DNA of 64,000 nt. It comes from Bradyrhizobium canariense (GTDB lineage Bacteria > Pseudomonadota > Alphaproteobacteria > Rhizobiales > Xanthobacteraceae). Where the stretch lies: the NCBI RefSeq assembly GCF_900105125.1, contig NZ_LT629750.1, positions 4,553,001 through 4,617,000 on the forward strand, written 5' to 3'. This document shows positions 43,893 through 52,598 of the stretch, in pieces. Below the pieces are notes generated by a model. The model had not been told where the DNA came from. It searched no databases and worked only from the letters and a program-made list of their open reading frames with translations. Numbering within the stretch: position 1 is the stretch's first letter; each line of letters starts with the position of its first letter. Position numbers and translations under genes: made by a program.

Positions 43893-44525
43893 CTACTTCC
43901 AGGCGAAGACCGGCTGCTCCAGCTCCGCAACGCGGGTATCGCGACCAGCCAGCACTTCGCGGAATTGGTAGATCAGCGCCGCCGTTGGCGCATGGATGAA
44001 TTGGCCGGCATGACGAAACCGGATCACGCGGCGCGTGCTTTCCGGAATGAGCGTAAAGTCGAAGGCGTCGACCTGTTCGATATCCTCCAGCGTGATCCGA
44101 TGCACCGAGGCAACCTCTTCAGGATTGGGTAAAATGACCGCGCCTTTGCCGGCCCACAGCACGACGGGCGTGATGAGATAACCCGAGCGGGTCGGATAAT
44201 CGTCGAGCACGCCGAGGACATGCTCAGGCTCCAGCGCAAGGCCGAGTTCTTCATGAAGCTCGCGCAGCGCGGCAGTGACCGGCGTCTCGCCCTTGTCGCA
44301 GCGTCCGCCTGGCAAGGCCCATTGCGCGCGGTGCGTTCGTAAACCGGCGGCGCGCCGGGTCAGCACGAACGCCGTTCCATCAGCAACATCGCCCGCTTCG
44401 ACGAGAACGATAGCGACGGCAGCCCGCTTCAGCGTCGGCGCAGGTTCGCTCGCAGGCAGGCGCGCGAATTCAGCGCAAAGTTCTGCAATATTCCGCCGGG
44501 TGGTATCATCAAATGGCCGGATCAT
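43893..44525 (-). CDS. NUDIX hydrolase (CoA pyrophosphatase-like)
   Basis: The 210-residue protein has the NUDIX box GGRCDKGETPVTAALRELHEELGL in the middle (the G-x5-E-x7-REUxEExGU pattern) after a beta-strand stretch KRAAVAIVLVEAG and AGLRTHRAQWALPGG. The domain layout resembles NudL/CoA diphosphatases (a region before the box with LRTHxGQ). It would hydrolyse CoA or related nucleoside diphosphate compounds using Mg2+. It is divergent from a thioesterase gene (44606) with only 80 bp between. Confidence 0.9.
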   Translation of the reverse strand: MIRPFDDTTRRNIAELCAEFARLPASEPAPTLKRAAVAIVLVEAGDVADGTAFVLTRRAAGLRTHRAQWALPGGRCDKGETPVTAALRELHEELGLALEPEHVLGVLDDYPTRSGYLITPVVLWAGKGAVILPNPEEVASVHRITLEDIEQVDAFDFTLIPESTRRVIRFRHAGQFIHAPTAALIYQFREVLAGRDTRVAELEQPVFAWK

Positions 44526-44605
44526 CCCGCTTGACTACACCACGCCGGCGATTGATGAAATGACTGGAAATCCTCAATATCTCGCCGAGACTGGAAAGCC
44601 CTGAC

Positions 44606-45031
44606 ATGACGGACGTGGCCGCGGAGAAGCTCAAATCCGACGGCTGGTCCATAGTCGACACCACGGGATTTCTCAACCTGGTCGGGCCGCTGTGGCAGCG
44701 GGTTGTCGATGGCGAGCACGAATATGCGCTGGTGGCGCAGGACAAGCACCATAACCGCCGCGGCCTGGTACAGGGCGGACTGTTGATGACCTTCGCGGAT
44801 CGCGCCTGCGGCATGACCGCGAGATATGTGTCGGGCCGGCCGACGCTGGCGACCGTCCAGCTCGACGTTCATTTTGTAGATAGCGGAAAAATCGGCGAGA
44901 CGTTGCTGGCCCGGCCGCGCGTGGTCCGCACCACCCGCAGTCTCATTTTCGTGACCACCGAGGTGACCGCGAATAATCGCACTATCGTCATGGCCAACGG
45001 CGTGTTCAAGATATTGAAGAACGACTCCTGA
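44606..45031 (+). CDS. PaaI-family thioesterase
   Basis: The 141-residue single-hotdog protein carries NRRGLVQGGLLMTFADRACG, the HGG-like active-site region (QGG here) in the PaaI family, followed by ATVQLDVHFVDSGKIGETLLARPRVVRTTRSLIFVTTEV. It would hydrolyse a small or aromatic acyl-CoA. GGAAAG lies upstream of the ATG. It ends 30 bases before the aldo/keto reductase start on the same strand, so the two may be co-transcribed. Confidence 0.85.
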   Translation: MTDVAAEKLKSDGWSIVDTTGFLNLVGPLWQRVVDGEHEYALVAQDKHHNRRGLVQGGLLMTFADRACGMTARYVSGRPTLATVQLDVHFVDSGKIGETLLARPRVVRTTRSLIFVTTEVTANNRTIVMANGVFKILKNDS

Positions 45032-45061
45032 CGTTTGGCGTCATCTGCGAAGGACCAACCG

Positions 45062-46075
45062 ATGCAATATCGTCAACTCGGCCGCAGCGGCCTGAAGATC
45101 TCTCCGATCTGCCTGGGCACCATGATGTTCGGCGGCCCGGCCGATGAGGCGACCTCGGGACGGATCGTCGCCAAGGCGCGCGAGGCCGGCATCAACTTCA
45201 TCGATACCGCGGACGCCTATAACGGCGGCAACTCCGAAAAAGTGGTCGGCCGCGCCATCTCCAACAATCGGCAGGGCTGGATCCTCTCAACGAAACTCGC
45301 CAACCCGATGGGCGACGATCCCAATCGCGCTGGACTGTCACGGCGCTGGGTATTCCAGGCCGCCGAAGAAAGCCTGAAGCGGCTCGGCACCGACTACATC
45401 GACATCTATTATCTGCACAAGGAAGACCATTCGACGCCGCTGGACGAAACCGTGCGCGCGATGGGCGAACTGATGCGCCAGGGCAAGATACGTTATTTCG
45501 GCGTCTCGAACTATCGCGCCTGGCGCGTCGCCGAGATTTGCAACATCTGCGATAACCTCGGCATCGATCGCCCGGTCGTCAGCCAGCCCTATTACAACGC
45601 CATGAACCGCATGCCCGAGGTCGAGCACTTTCCGGCCTGCGGTTATTACGGCCTTGGCATCGTGCCTTACAGCCCGCTGGCGCGCGGCGTTCTCACCGGC
45701 AAATACCGCCCTGACGCGGCGCCCGACAAGGAAACGCGCGCAGGCCGCAACGACACCCGCATGATGCAAACCGAATGGCGGCCGGAATCGCTGCAACTCG
45801 CGCAACAGATCAAACAGCACGCCGAAGCAAAGGGCATCACCGCCGGACAATTCGCGGTGTCATGGGTGCTGAACTCTTCGTTTGTCTCGGCTGTGATCGC
45901 CGGCCCGCGCACCGAAGAACAATGGGACGACTATTTGCGCGCGCTCGATTATCGCTTCACCGTCGAGGACGAAGCGCTGATCGACCGTCTCGTCGCGAGC
46001 GGCCATCCATCGACGCCCGGCTTCAACGATCCGGCCTATCCGATCGAGGGCCGAAGGGCGCGGACGGCGGAGTGA
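45062..46075 (+). CDS. Aldo/keto reductase
   Basis: The 337-residue TIM-barrel enzyme has the AKR catalytic tetrad: Asp and Tyr in FIDTADAYNGGNSEKVVG near residue 47, Lys in ILSTKLANP near 80 and His in YYLHKEDHS near 120. GRSGLKISPICLGTMMFGGPADE opens the barrel, and QFAVSWVLNSSFVSAVIAGPRTEEQWDDYLRAL carries the NADP phosphate region. It would reduce aldehydes or ketones with NADPH. AAGGA precedes the ATG at 45062; an earlier TTG at 45035 in frame lacks a good site. Confidence 0.92.
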   Translation: MQYRQLGRSGLKISPICLGTMMFGGPADEATSGRIVAKAREAGINFIDTADAYNGGNSEKVVGRAISNNRQGWILSTKLANPMGDDPNRAGLSRRWVFQAAEESLKRLGTDYIDIYYLHKEDHSTPLDETVRAMGELMRQGKIRYFGVSNYRAWRVAEICNICDNLGIDRPVVSQPYYNAMNRMPEVEHFPACGYYGLGIVPYSPLARGVLTGKYRPDAAPDKETRAGRNDTRMMQTEWRPESLQLAQQIKQHAEAKGITAGQFAVSWVLNSSFVSAVIAGPRTEEQWDDYLRALDYRFTVEDEALIDRLVASGHPSTPGFNDPAYPIEGRRARTAE

Positions 46076-46199
46076 AAGTCCCGGCAGTTTTGGGGGCACA
46101 GCGAGACCCGCTTTGGCAATACACGCTCAAGTAGGCATTATGGCTACTTGTCGCCTTGGTTGAATTGAGGAATCATTCTCCAAAAATGGGGAATGGCCA

Positions 46200-47204
46200 A
46201 TGCGAAGGATACTTGGACTTGCGGCTATCATTTGCTGGATCGCGTTTCAGCCAAGCGAAGCGGCGCAGTTGAAGCATTTCAAGGTGGGCGCGTGGGACAG
46301 CGGGGCCTATTCTGACGGCCCTCAGGGCAAGTTCAGCCACTGTGCAGGCTCGGCCAGTTACAATAGCGGCGTCATCGTCACCCTCCTCATCAATAGGGAA
46401 TACAAGTGGGGTGTCGCGTTTTCCCATCCGGCCTGGAATCTGACGCCGGGCACCGACATTAATCTGGCCTATGTTGTCGACGGCGGCGAGCCTCGGGCGA
46501 CGACGGCGAAGGTGGTTTCAAACAAGCAGGCCTTGATCGGATTCGGAGGAGATTCCGATCGCTTCAAGGAATTCAGCCGTGGCTATTTCCTTCGCATTGC
46601 CGCCGCCAATCAGGTTTTTACCTTCAACCTGACCGACACCGCGAAATTGCTGCCTGCGCTTCTCAATTGCGTCACGCAGCAACTTAACCCAGCGCCGGTC
46701 CTGGCTTCGACCGCGACCCGGACGGCAGCGCCGGTTGGCCAGCGCGGCGACTTCAGAGCGGAAGCGACCGTGATTACCGCCAATCTCCTGTCTCAAGCAG
46801 GCATTACAGGTTTCCGGATCGCGACCGCGCAAGAATTCCCGGAATTAAAGGCGGACGCGATCTGGGCAGCCAGCAATGTGATCGGCACCATTAATATTTT
46901 GCCCACGGCCACAGCAAAGGACCTTGATGAACTCAGATCGGCCGTCATTGGCAATGACGCGAAGGCTTGCAAGGGGATGTTTTTCTCGGGCTCGATTCCC
47001 GACGACGGCAAGGAACAGCTGATCCGCGTCTTCTCGACCTGCCAGGTGAAAGACGTGTCGGCGACGAACTATTATCTCGCGGTCCCGCGCAAGGCGGGAG
47101 GGATCTATATCCTGAGGACCATGACTGCTTCCGGGTCGGAAAAGCCCGCGAAGGAAGCGGACGCGAGTATCAGGAAAGCCGTTTTCACCGCGTTGCCAAA
47201 ATGA
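46200..47204 (+). CDS. Secreted hypothetical protein
   Basis: The 334-residue protein has a signal peptide (RRILGLAAIICWIAFQPSEA, about 20 residues) and then two regions: KHFKVGAWDSGAYSDGPQGKFSHCAGSASYNSGVIVTLLINREYKWGVAFSHP, which looks beta-sandwich like, and a C-terminal part from about 180 with ITANLLSQAGITGFRI and ACKGMFFSGSIPDDG. A Cys pair (HCAGS, LLNCVTQ) may form a disulfide. GGGGAA lies about nine bases before the ATG. I do not recognise a named family. Confidence 0.65.
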   Translation: MRRILGLAAIICWIAFQPSEAAQLKHFKVGAWDSGAYSDGPQGKFSHCAGSASYNSGVIVTLLINREYKWGVAFSHPAWNLTPGTDINLAYVVDGGEPRATTAKVVSNKQALIGFGGDSDRFKEFSRGYFLRIAAANQVFTFNLTDTAKLLPALLNCVTQQLNPAPVLASTATRTAAPVGQRGDFRAEATVITANLLSQAGITGFRIATAQEFPELKADAIWAASNVIGTINILPTATAKDLDELRSAVIGNDAKACKGMFFSGSIPDDGKEQLIRVFSTCQVKDVSATNYYLAVPRKAGGIYILRTMTASGSEKPAKEADASIRKAVFTALPK

Positions 47205-47223
47205 AGCCGGCTCGACGCCGGCT
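47205..47223 (+). terminator. Candidate terminator hairpin
   Basis: AGCCGGC (47205-47211) pairs with GCCGGCT (47217-47223) around a TCGAC loop directly after the stop of the secreted protein gene. No T run follows, so it may be a weak terminator or just a palindrome. Confidence 0.35.
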
Positions 47224-47318
47224 CATACGCGTGCACCATTTCGCGTAGATCAGGTTTTCCGAATCTCCGGAACGCACGCGCATTGGCCGCGACCGATCGG
47301 CGAGCGGAACGCGCGCGG

Positions 47319-49073
47319 TCAGCCGAACGTAAAGGCGTAAGCTTGCACGCCGGGGTCAAGAAACCGGATTTCGAAGGTGTGATCGACGATCGGTCCCTGC
47401 TCACGAACGAGCTGATACAGCCGCTGCGTGGTCACGATACCCTGCCCGTCCGGGTCGACATCCATGCCGTGCGCGGCGCCGGGCGCCTTTCCATCGATCG
47501 TGATGCGGAAACGAATGGGGCTGCCCTCCACGGAGGGGCCGAGAACGAGATGCAGATCGCGCGCGTGGAAGCGATAGACGATGCTGCCGTCCTTTGCATT
47601 GAGCAGCGCGCGCTCGCCCCCGATCGTCCACTCTCCCACCAGCGACCATTCGTTCAGTTGCGGTTCTCCCGCCGCGTAAGTGTGGCTCACATCCTGTACG
47701 ACGCCACCGGGCGAAATGAAGTGGTCGATCCGGTCATAGCCTATATAAGTCTCGGGCGATTCGACGTCTGCTTTCGCGGAAGGGGCTTCCGCGCCCGATG
47801 CATTCACGGCAACGATACCGGTGGGCACATGCTGGTCGCCGGCCTCGGCGAGCAAGGTTTGAATGACGCGCTCGGATTCGGCGTACTCACCTTCACCGAA
47901 ATGGTGATGGCGAACCTTGCCGTTGGCGTCGATAAAATAGTGCGCCGGCCAGTACTCATTATCGAAAGCGCGCCAGATCTTGTAGTCATTGTCAATCGCA
48001 ACGGGATAGTCGATCTTGAGCGTCGCGATGGCATTCTTCACATTGTCGACGTTCCGCTCGAAGGCGAATTCAGGGGCGTGAACACCGATCACGACCAATC
48101 CATGATCCCGGTATTTTTCGGCCCACGCCCGAACATAGGGGATCGCGCGCAGACAGTTGATGCATGAATAGGTCCAGAAATCGATCAGGACGACCTTGCC
48201 TTTCAGCTCCTCCATTGTGAGAGGCTTTGAGTTCAGCCATTCCTCGGCGCCCGCCAGCGAAGGCATCAGATCCTCGACGGGCAATTCTGCCGCTGACGCC
48301 TCCGACGATTTGGCAGGCTTCGTCGAAGGACCACCGGTCATCTCAGCCTTGTTGGGGCGCAATTTGTCGAGCAGGCCTTGTTCAAGCGATGTGGTGCCGC
48401 CGATCGATACGTTCGTCAGAAAACCGGTGTCCAGGCCGAGCGCAATCGCGACAATGGCGAGCAGCACCGCCGCGCCGAGACCGCGGCGAATCCATTCGCC
48501 GGCGCCGATCGACTTTTTCATGACAGCAAAAACGCGGCCCCCGACCACAAGGGCCAGAGCCAGCGAGGTCGCTGCGCCCGCGGCATAGGTAAGAAGCAAC
48601 AGCGTGGTTTTCACGCTGGCGCCCTGCAACGCAGCTCCAGTCAGGATCAGTCCCAGAACCGGCCCGGCACAAGGGGCCCACAGGAAACCGGTGGCCACCC
48701 CAAGCAATAGCGGCGTGAGAAGGCTGGCATCCTCGGCCTGATCGGCGGATTGGGACATTCGCGCGCCGATCGCCACCAGCGGCCGCATCAACCGGTCGGC
48801 CAGTTCGGGAAACAGCAGCGTCAGCCCGAATACCGCGAGCAGCGCCAGAGCGGCCACGCGCCCGTATTGATTGGCCGAGACAACCCAGCCGCCGGCGACG
48901 GAAGCGAGGCTGGCAACAACGGCAAACGCCAGCGCCATGCCGACGAGCATCGGCAGGCCATTCCTGAGGAACGGACGATCGGCCCGCGCCAGCACGAAGG
49001 GAATCACAGGCAGTATGCAGGGGCTGACGATGGTGAGCACGCCGCCGAGATAGGCCAGAAGAAAGATGATCAT
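47319..49073 (-). CDS. dipZ: DipZ-type fused CcdA/thioredoxin-like protein
   Basis: The 584-residue protein has an N-terminal CcdA-like membrane part (six helices; SPCILPVIPFVLARA near 17 and FLWAPCAGPVLGLIL near 125 carry the electron-transfer cysteines), a linker of about 40 residues and then a TlpA-like thioredoxin domain with WTYSCINC (Cys304/Cys307) followed by PEFAFERNVDNVK, and a C-terminal beta-rich domain from about 430 (IGYDRIDHFISPGGVVQDVSHTYAAGEP). The protein carries electrons from cytoplasmic thioredoxin to periplasmic thiols. It is divergent from the aldehyde dehydrogenase gene with a 283-bp gap. Confidence 0.9.
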   Translation of the reverse strand: MIIFLLAYLGGVLTIVSPCILPVIPFVLARADRPFLRNGLPMLVGMALAFAVVASLASVAGGWVVSANQYGRVAALALLAVFGLTLLFPELADRLMRPLVAIGARMSQSADQAEDASLLTPLLLGVATGFLWAPCAGPVLGLILTGAALQGASVKTTLLLLTYAAGAATSLALALVVGGRVFAVMKKSIGAGEWIRRGLGAAVLLAIVAIALGLDTGFLTNVSIGGTTSLEQGLLDKLRPNKAEMTGGPSTKPAKSSEASAAELPVEDLMPSLAGAEEWLNSKPLTMEELKGKVVLIDFWTYSCINCLRAIPYVRAWAEKYRDHGLVVIGVHAPEFAFERNVDNVKNAIATLKIDYPVAIDNDYKIWRAFDNEYWPAHYFIDANGKVRHHHFGEGEYAESERVIQTLLAEAGDQHVPTGIVAVNASGAEAPSAKADVESPETYIGYDRIDHFISPGGVVQDVSHTYAAGEPQLNEWSLVGEWTIGGERALLNAKDGSIVYRFHARDLHLVLGPSVEGSPIRFRITIDGKAPGAAHGMDVDPDGQGIVTTQRLYQLVREQGPIVDHTFEIRFLDPGVQAYAFTFG

Positions 49074-49323
49074 GCGCTGGTCATTCCATTGTCAGAAAAC
49101 GGCATCGGTCATTTTTACGTCGACGGCTCGCTCAACATCCAACGCTTGCGAGCGCCACGGATTGACTCGCCAGATTGGATGTCGCTTTATATCCGAACAG
49201 ATATAACGCCACAAACCGGACACGCCTCACCAAGCCCGAACGCTTCGCGCATCTCAATCTGATCACGAACAAGCGATCGCTGCGAATGGCTGCAGGTTCA
49301 AACCTTTCAATGATCCGCCCAGA

Positions 49324-49347
49324 GAAAATATCAAGGAAAATATCAAG
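49324..49347. repeat. Tandem 12-bp repeat before the aldehyde dehydrogenase gene
   Basis: GAAAATATCAAG occurs twice head to tail at 49324-49335 and 49336-49347, ending next to the GGGG ribosome-binding site (AAGGGGAACGTC before the ATG at 49357). It looks like a small duplication in the leader rather than a protein-coding repeat. Confidence 0.55.
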
Positions 49348-49356
49348 GGGAACGTC

Positions 49357-50784
49357 ATGACCAATTATCCCAGTATCGAACTCTATATCGACGGCCGCTG
49401 GAAGCGGGCGGATGGCCAGCCTGTGATCAATCCCGCCGACGAAACCGTCCTTGGAACGGTACCGACCGCCACGAGGGACGATCTGGACGATGCGATCGCC
49501 GCGGCCGAACGCGGGTTCGCGGTCTGGCGCAAAACCGCGCCCGCCAGGCGCACGCAAATCATCCTGAAAGCCGCCAGCCTGATCCGCGAACGCGTCAACG
49601 ACATGGCGATTGCGATGACGCTGGAACAGGGCAAGCCGATCGATCAGGCCCGGCTCGAAATCCTGCGCGGCTGCGACATCATCGAATGGGACGCGACCGA
49701 GGGATTGCGAATGTATGGGCGCGTCATCCCGAGTGAAGAGGGCATGCGTCATACGGTGCTGCGGCAGCCGATCGGTCCGGTGGCGGCGTTTTCGCCCTGG
49801 AACTTCCCGATGAGCTCCCCCGGCAGAAAGGTCGCAGGCGCGTTGTCGTCCGGCTGCTCCATCATCCTGAAAGCCTCCGAAGAAACGCCCGCCGGCGCGG
49901 TTCAGCTCGTCCGCGCCTTTCATGACGCCGGCCTGCCGCCAGGCGTCCTTAATCTGGTGTTCGGCAATCCCGCGGAAATTTCCAACTATCTGATTCCGCA
50001 ATCCGCCATCCGCCTGATCACCTTTACCGGCTCGATCCCGGTCGGGAAGTCGCTGGCCGAAATGGCCGGACGCCACATGAAGCCGGCGATCATGGAGCTC
50101 GGCGGACATGCCCCCGTCATCGTCTGCGACGACGTCGATCCTATCGCGGCGGCGACGACATCGGTCACGGGAAAGTCTCGCAACGCCGGACAGGTGTGCG
50201 TCGCGCCAACGCGATTCTTCGTCCAGGAATCCATCTATAAGCGTTTCGCCGATACGTTCGCCGAGAAGGCCGCGCAGCTGAAGATCGGAAACGGCCTCGA
50301 TCCGTCGACGCAACTCGGCCCGCTGGCGAATTCCCGCCGGATCGATGCCATGGAGAGCTTTGTCGCCGATGCGAAGGCAAAGGGCGCGAAGGTGCTCGCC
50401 GGAGGTCAGCGCATCGGCAACCGCGGATATTTTTTCCCGCTGACCGTTCTGGCCGATGTTCCGGATGACGCCCGTGCGATGCGGGACGAGCCATTCGGTC
50501 CACTCGCGCTGGTCAATCCGGTACGGGACATCGACGAGGCCATCGAGAAAGCCAATTCCCTACCCTATGGCCTTGCCGCCTACGCCTTCACGCGATCGGC
50601 GCAAAATGCCGATCGTCTCGCCAGCGAGGTCGAAGTCGGTAACCTCTCGATCAATCACTTCGTCGCCTCGGTTGCCGAAACGCCATTCGGCGGCGTGAAG
50701 GACAGCGGCTACGGCCGCGAGGGCGGCACCGAAGGATTGCAGTGCTATACGGTCACCAAGAACGTGTCGCACAAGATGATCTAG
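49357..50784 (+). CDS. NAD(P)-dependent aldehyde dehydrogenase (succinate-semialdehyde type)
   Basis: The 475-residue enzyme has FSPWNFPMSSPGRKVAGALSSGCSIILKAS with the Rossmann-linked active-site Asn and Lys, FTGSIPVGKSLAE, the general-base Glu in MELGGHAPVIV near 249, and the catalytic Cys in SRNAGQVCVAPTRF near 283. The protein is like GabD/succinate-semialdehyde dehydrogenases, with the loop GLQCYTVTKNVSHKMI at the end. It oxidises an aldehyde to its acid; the exact substrate is not proved. AAGGGGAAC precedes the ATG. Confidence 0.9.
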   Translation: MTNYPSIELYIDGRWKRADGQPVINPADETVLGTVPTATRDDLDDAIAAAERGFAVWRKTAPARRTQIILKAASLIRERVNDMAIAMTLEQGKPIDQARLEILRGCDIIEWDATEGLRMYGRVIPSEEGMRHTVLRQPIGPVAAFSPWNFPMSSPGRKVAGALSSGCSIILKASEETPAGAVQLVRAFHDAGLPPGVLNLVFGNPAEISNYLIPQSAIRLITFTGSIPVGKSLAEMAGRHMKPAIMELGGHAPVIVCDDVDPIAAATTSVTGKSRNAGQVCVAPTRFFVQESIYKRFADTFAEKAAQLKIGNGLDPSTQLGPLANSRRIDAMESFVADAKAKGAKVLAGGQRIGNRGYFFPLTVLADVPDDARAMRDEPFGPLALVNPVRDIDEAIEKANSLPYGLAAYAFTRSAQNADRLASEVEVGNLSINHFVASVAETPFGGVKDSGYGREGGTEGLQCYTVTKNVSHKMI

Positions 50785-51048
50785 CGCACGCATGAAGCGA
50801 GGGTTCCAGCGCTCGCGCGTTGGACCCGAAGTCTTGCTCAAACGCTGTTTGCAATTTTCCGGCCGCGTCTTCAACCGAAACCCGCCGTGGTAAGGTTGAC
50901 CGGTTAGGTTAACTCGCGTCTTCAATTGCACTGCTGACGCCGCGCGTTATCGTGGAAAGCGCCGGATATTTGTATCCGGATCTGAATCAGCAAAGCCGCT
51001 GGACGATCATATTCCGTCGAACGGCTTAAGTAAGATTGTGGACGTGCG

Positions 51049-51243
51049 ATGCTAACCGAGAACCGAGAGTGGTCTCGAATTTTAGGTCTCAACCCGAAGC
51101 CGGCCTGGGCCGAAGTCTGGCACTTGTGGACCGTCATCGTTCCACGCCGATCCATCACCGGGCGGTTGTTGACGGGGCAGGTCTGGCGGCGGCACGACGG
51201 CCGGCGCTGGATCTACAAGCAATTCACCGAATATAACGGCTGA
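51049..51243 (+). CDS. Conserved small protein (64 residues)
   Basis: This compact basic, Trp-rich protein reads TENREWSRILGLNPKPAWAEVWHLWTVIVPRRSITGRLLTG, then a QVWRRHDGRRWIYKQF end. I believe proteins of this form are conserved as short orphans in Bradyrhizobium, but no function is known. The overlapping frame that starts at 51036 has no such composition. The gene stands alone in a stretch with 264 bp non-coding on its left and 194 bp on its right, in which I see no other feature. Confidence 0.6.
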   Translation: MLTENREWSRILGLNPKPAWAEVWHLWTVIVPRRSITGRLLTGQVWRRHDGRRWIYKQFTEYNG

Positions 51244-51437
51244 CCTGATCAGCGCGCTTGCTGAACTCTTTCGCCGTTCCCGCCGAACGATATCGGACGA
51301 ACGAATCCATTGCGCAGTTGAGCGAAGCTCACATAGCTTTCAGCGATCGCCTAATTTGTACGCGAGCAACTCCAGAGCGGCGGAGTAATCGCAGCTGCGC
51401 ACGCGCCTGCTCCGCACGCAAGCCTGCGGCTGACTTC

Positions 51438-52583
51438 TCAGCCCTTGCTGTCATTCGAGGCTTGTTTCGGCGGCAGCGGCTGCACCGGCGAACCCGGACC
51501 GATCTTTTGCAGATTGCCGGTAATCACCTTGTCGTCCTCAGCCAAGCCGGTGACGCTGACGGATTCGCCATCGCTAGGGCCCAGCTTCACGATCTTCTGC
51601 TCGGCTTTGCCGCCCGCGCCGACAACATAGACGTATTTGCCGAGCTGGCTGGAGCCCAATGCCGTCAGAGGCACCAGCAGCGCGTCGGCCTCATCCCGTA
51701 CATGCACGCGGACGCGAACATATTGGCCGGGCAGCAGCGAGAACTTCGGGTTGGCGACAGTAGCGCGCGCGGTGATGGTACCCGTCGTACGGTCGACGCT
51801 GTTGTCGATAAACGTCAACTCGCCCTTGTAGCTCACCGCCGGATTATCCGGCAGCGAGATAGTCGTGCTGACAGTGCCGGCATCGCGCGCCGCCTCGATG
51901 GTGGCAAGCTCTCGTTCGCTCGGATTGAAGGTGACGTAGATGGGATCGAGTTGAACGAGCGTATTGAGCGTAAAGCCCGAACCGCCGACCAGCGTGCCCA
52001 CCGGGGCGCGGTTGCGGCCCAGACGGCCAGAGAACGGCGCGCGAATATCCGTGTAGGCCAGGTTGATCTCCGCGGTTCGCACCGCTGCGTTGTCCTGAGC
52101 GACGGCCGCTTCACTTTGACCGAGCGTGCTCACACGCTGATCGTAATTATCCTTGGCGAGGAAGCCGGTTTTGACCAGTTCGTCGCCGCGGCGAAAATTC
52201 GAGCGCGCATAATCGAGCGCCGCGACGTTGCGCTGGGCCTGCGCCTTGGCTTGATCCAGCGCGGCGCGATAGTCGCGCTCGTCAATCTTGTAGAGAAGGT
52301 CGCCCTCCTTGACGTCGGCGCCGTCAGCGGTCGGCTGCGACTGAATATAGCCCGCAACCTTGGCCTGCAGCGACACCTCGCGAATGGATTCGGTCCGCGC
52401 CGAATATTCGAGGTAGACCGGCAGCGTCCGCTTGATGACCGACGTCACCGGGACCGGCATCGCGGGAGGTCCTGACGCCGCAGCCGCCGCAGGCGCCGGA
52501 CCGCTTCGGTACAGCGTGAGAACAGCCACCACCGCCACGCCGAGCATGGCCGCGCTTCCAAACCAGATTTTCAAATTCCGCAT
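51438..52583 (-). CDS. RND efflux periplasmic adaptor (membrane fusion protein)
   Basis: The 381-residue protein has an N-terminal signal/anchor (WFGSAAMLGVAVVAVLTLYRSG), then the adaptor pattern YSARTESIREVSLQAKVAGYIQSQPTADGADVKEGDLLYKIDERDYRAALDQAKAQAQ with the lipoyl and alpha-hairpin halves, RAPFSGRLGRNRAPVGTLVGG, and beta-barrel motifs PGQYVRVRVHVRD near 255. No lipobox Cys, so it is membrane-anchored by the helix. It links the inner-membrane pump to an outer-membrane channel, which is not encoded here. It ends the operon after the pump gene by 15 bases. Confidence 0.93.
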   Translation of the reverse strand: MRNLKIWFGSAAMLGVAVVAVLTLYRSGPAPAAAAASGPPAMPVPVTSVIKRTLPVYLEYSARTESIREVSLQAKVAGYIQSQPTADGADVKEGDLLYKIDERDYRAALDQAKAQAQRNVAALDYARSNFRRGDELVKTGFLAKDNYDQRVSTLGQSEAAVAQDNAAVRTAEINLAYTDIRAPFSGRLGRNRAPVGTLVGGSGFTLNTLVQLDPIYVTFNPSERELATIEAARDAGTVSTTISLPDNPAVSYKGELTFIDNSVDRTTGTITARATVANPKFSLLPGQYVRVRVHVRDEADALLVPLTALGSSQLGKYVYVVGAGGKAEQKIVKLGPSDGESVSVTGLAEDDKVITGNLQKIGPGSPVQPLPPKQASNDSKG

Positions 52584-52598
52584 GATTTTTTCCTGTTC

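Noticed and set aside
51244..51437. Possible tRNA or small RNA in the gap before the RND adaptor gene
   Set aside because: No cloverleaf or conserved RNA motif could be drawn from this stretch by eye.
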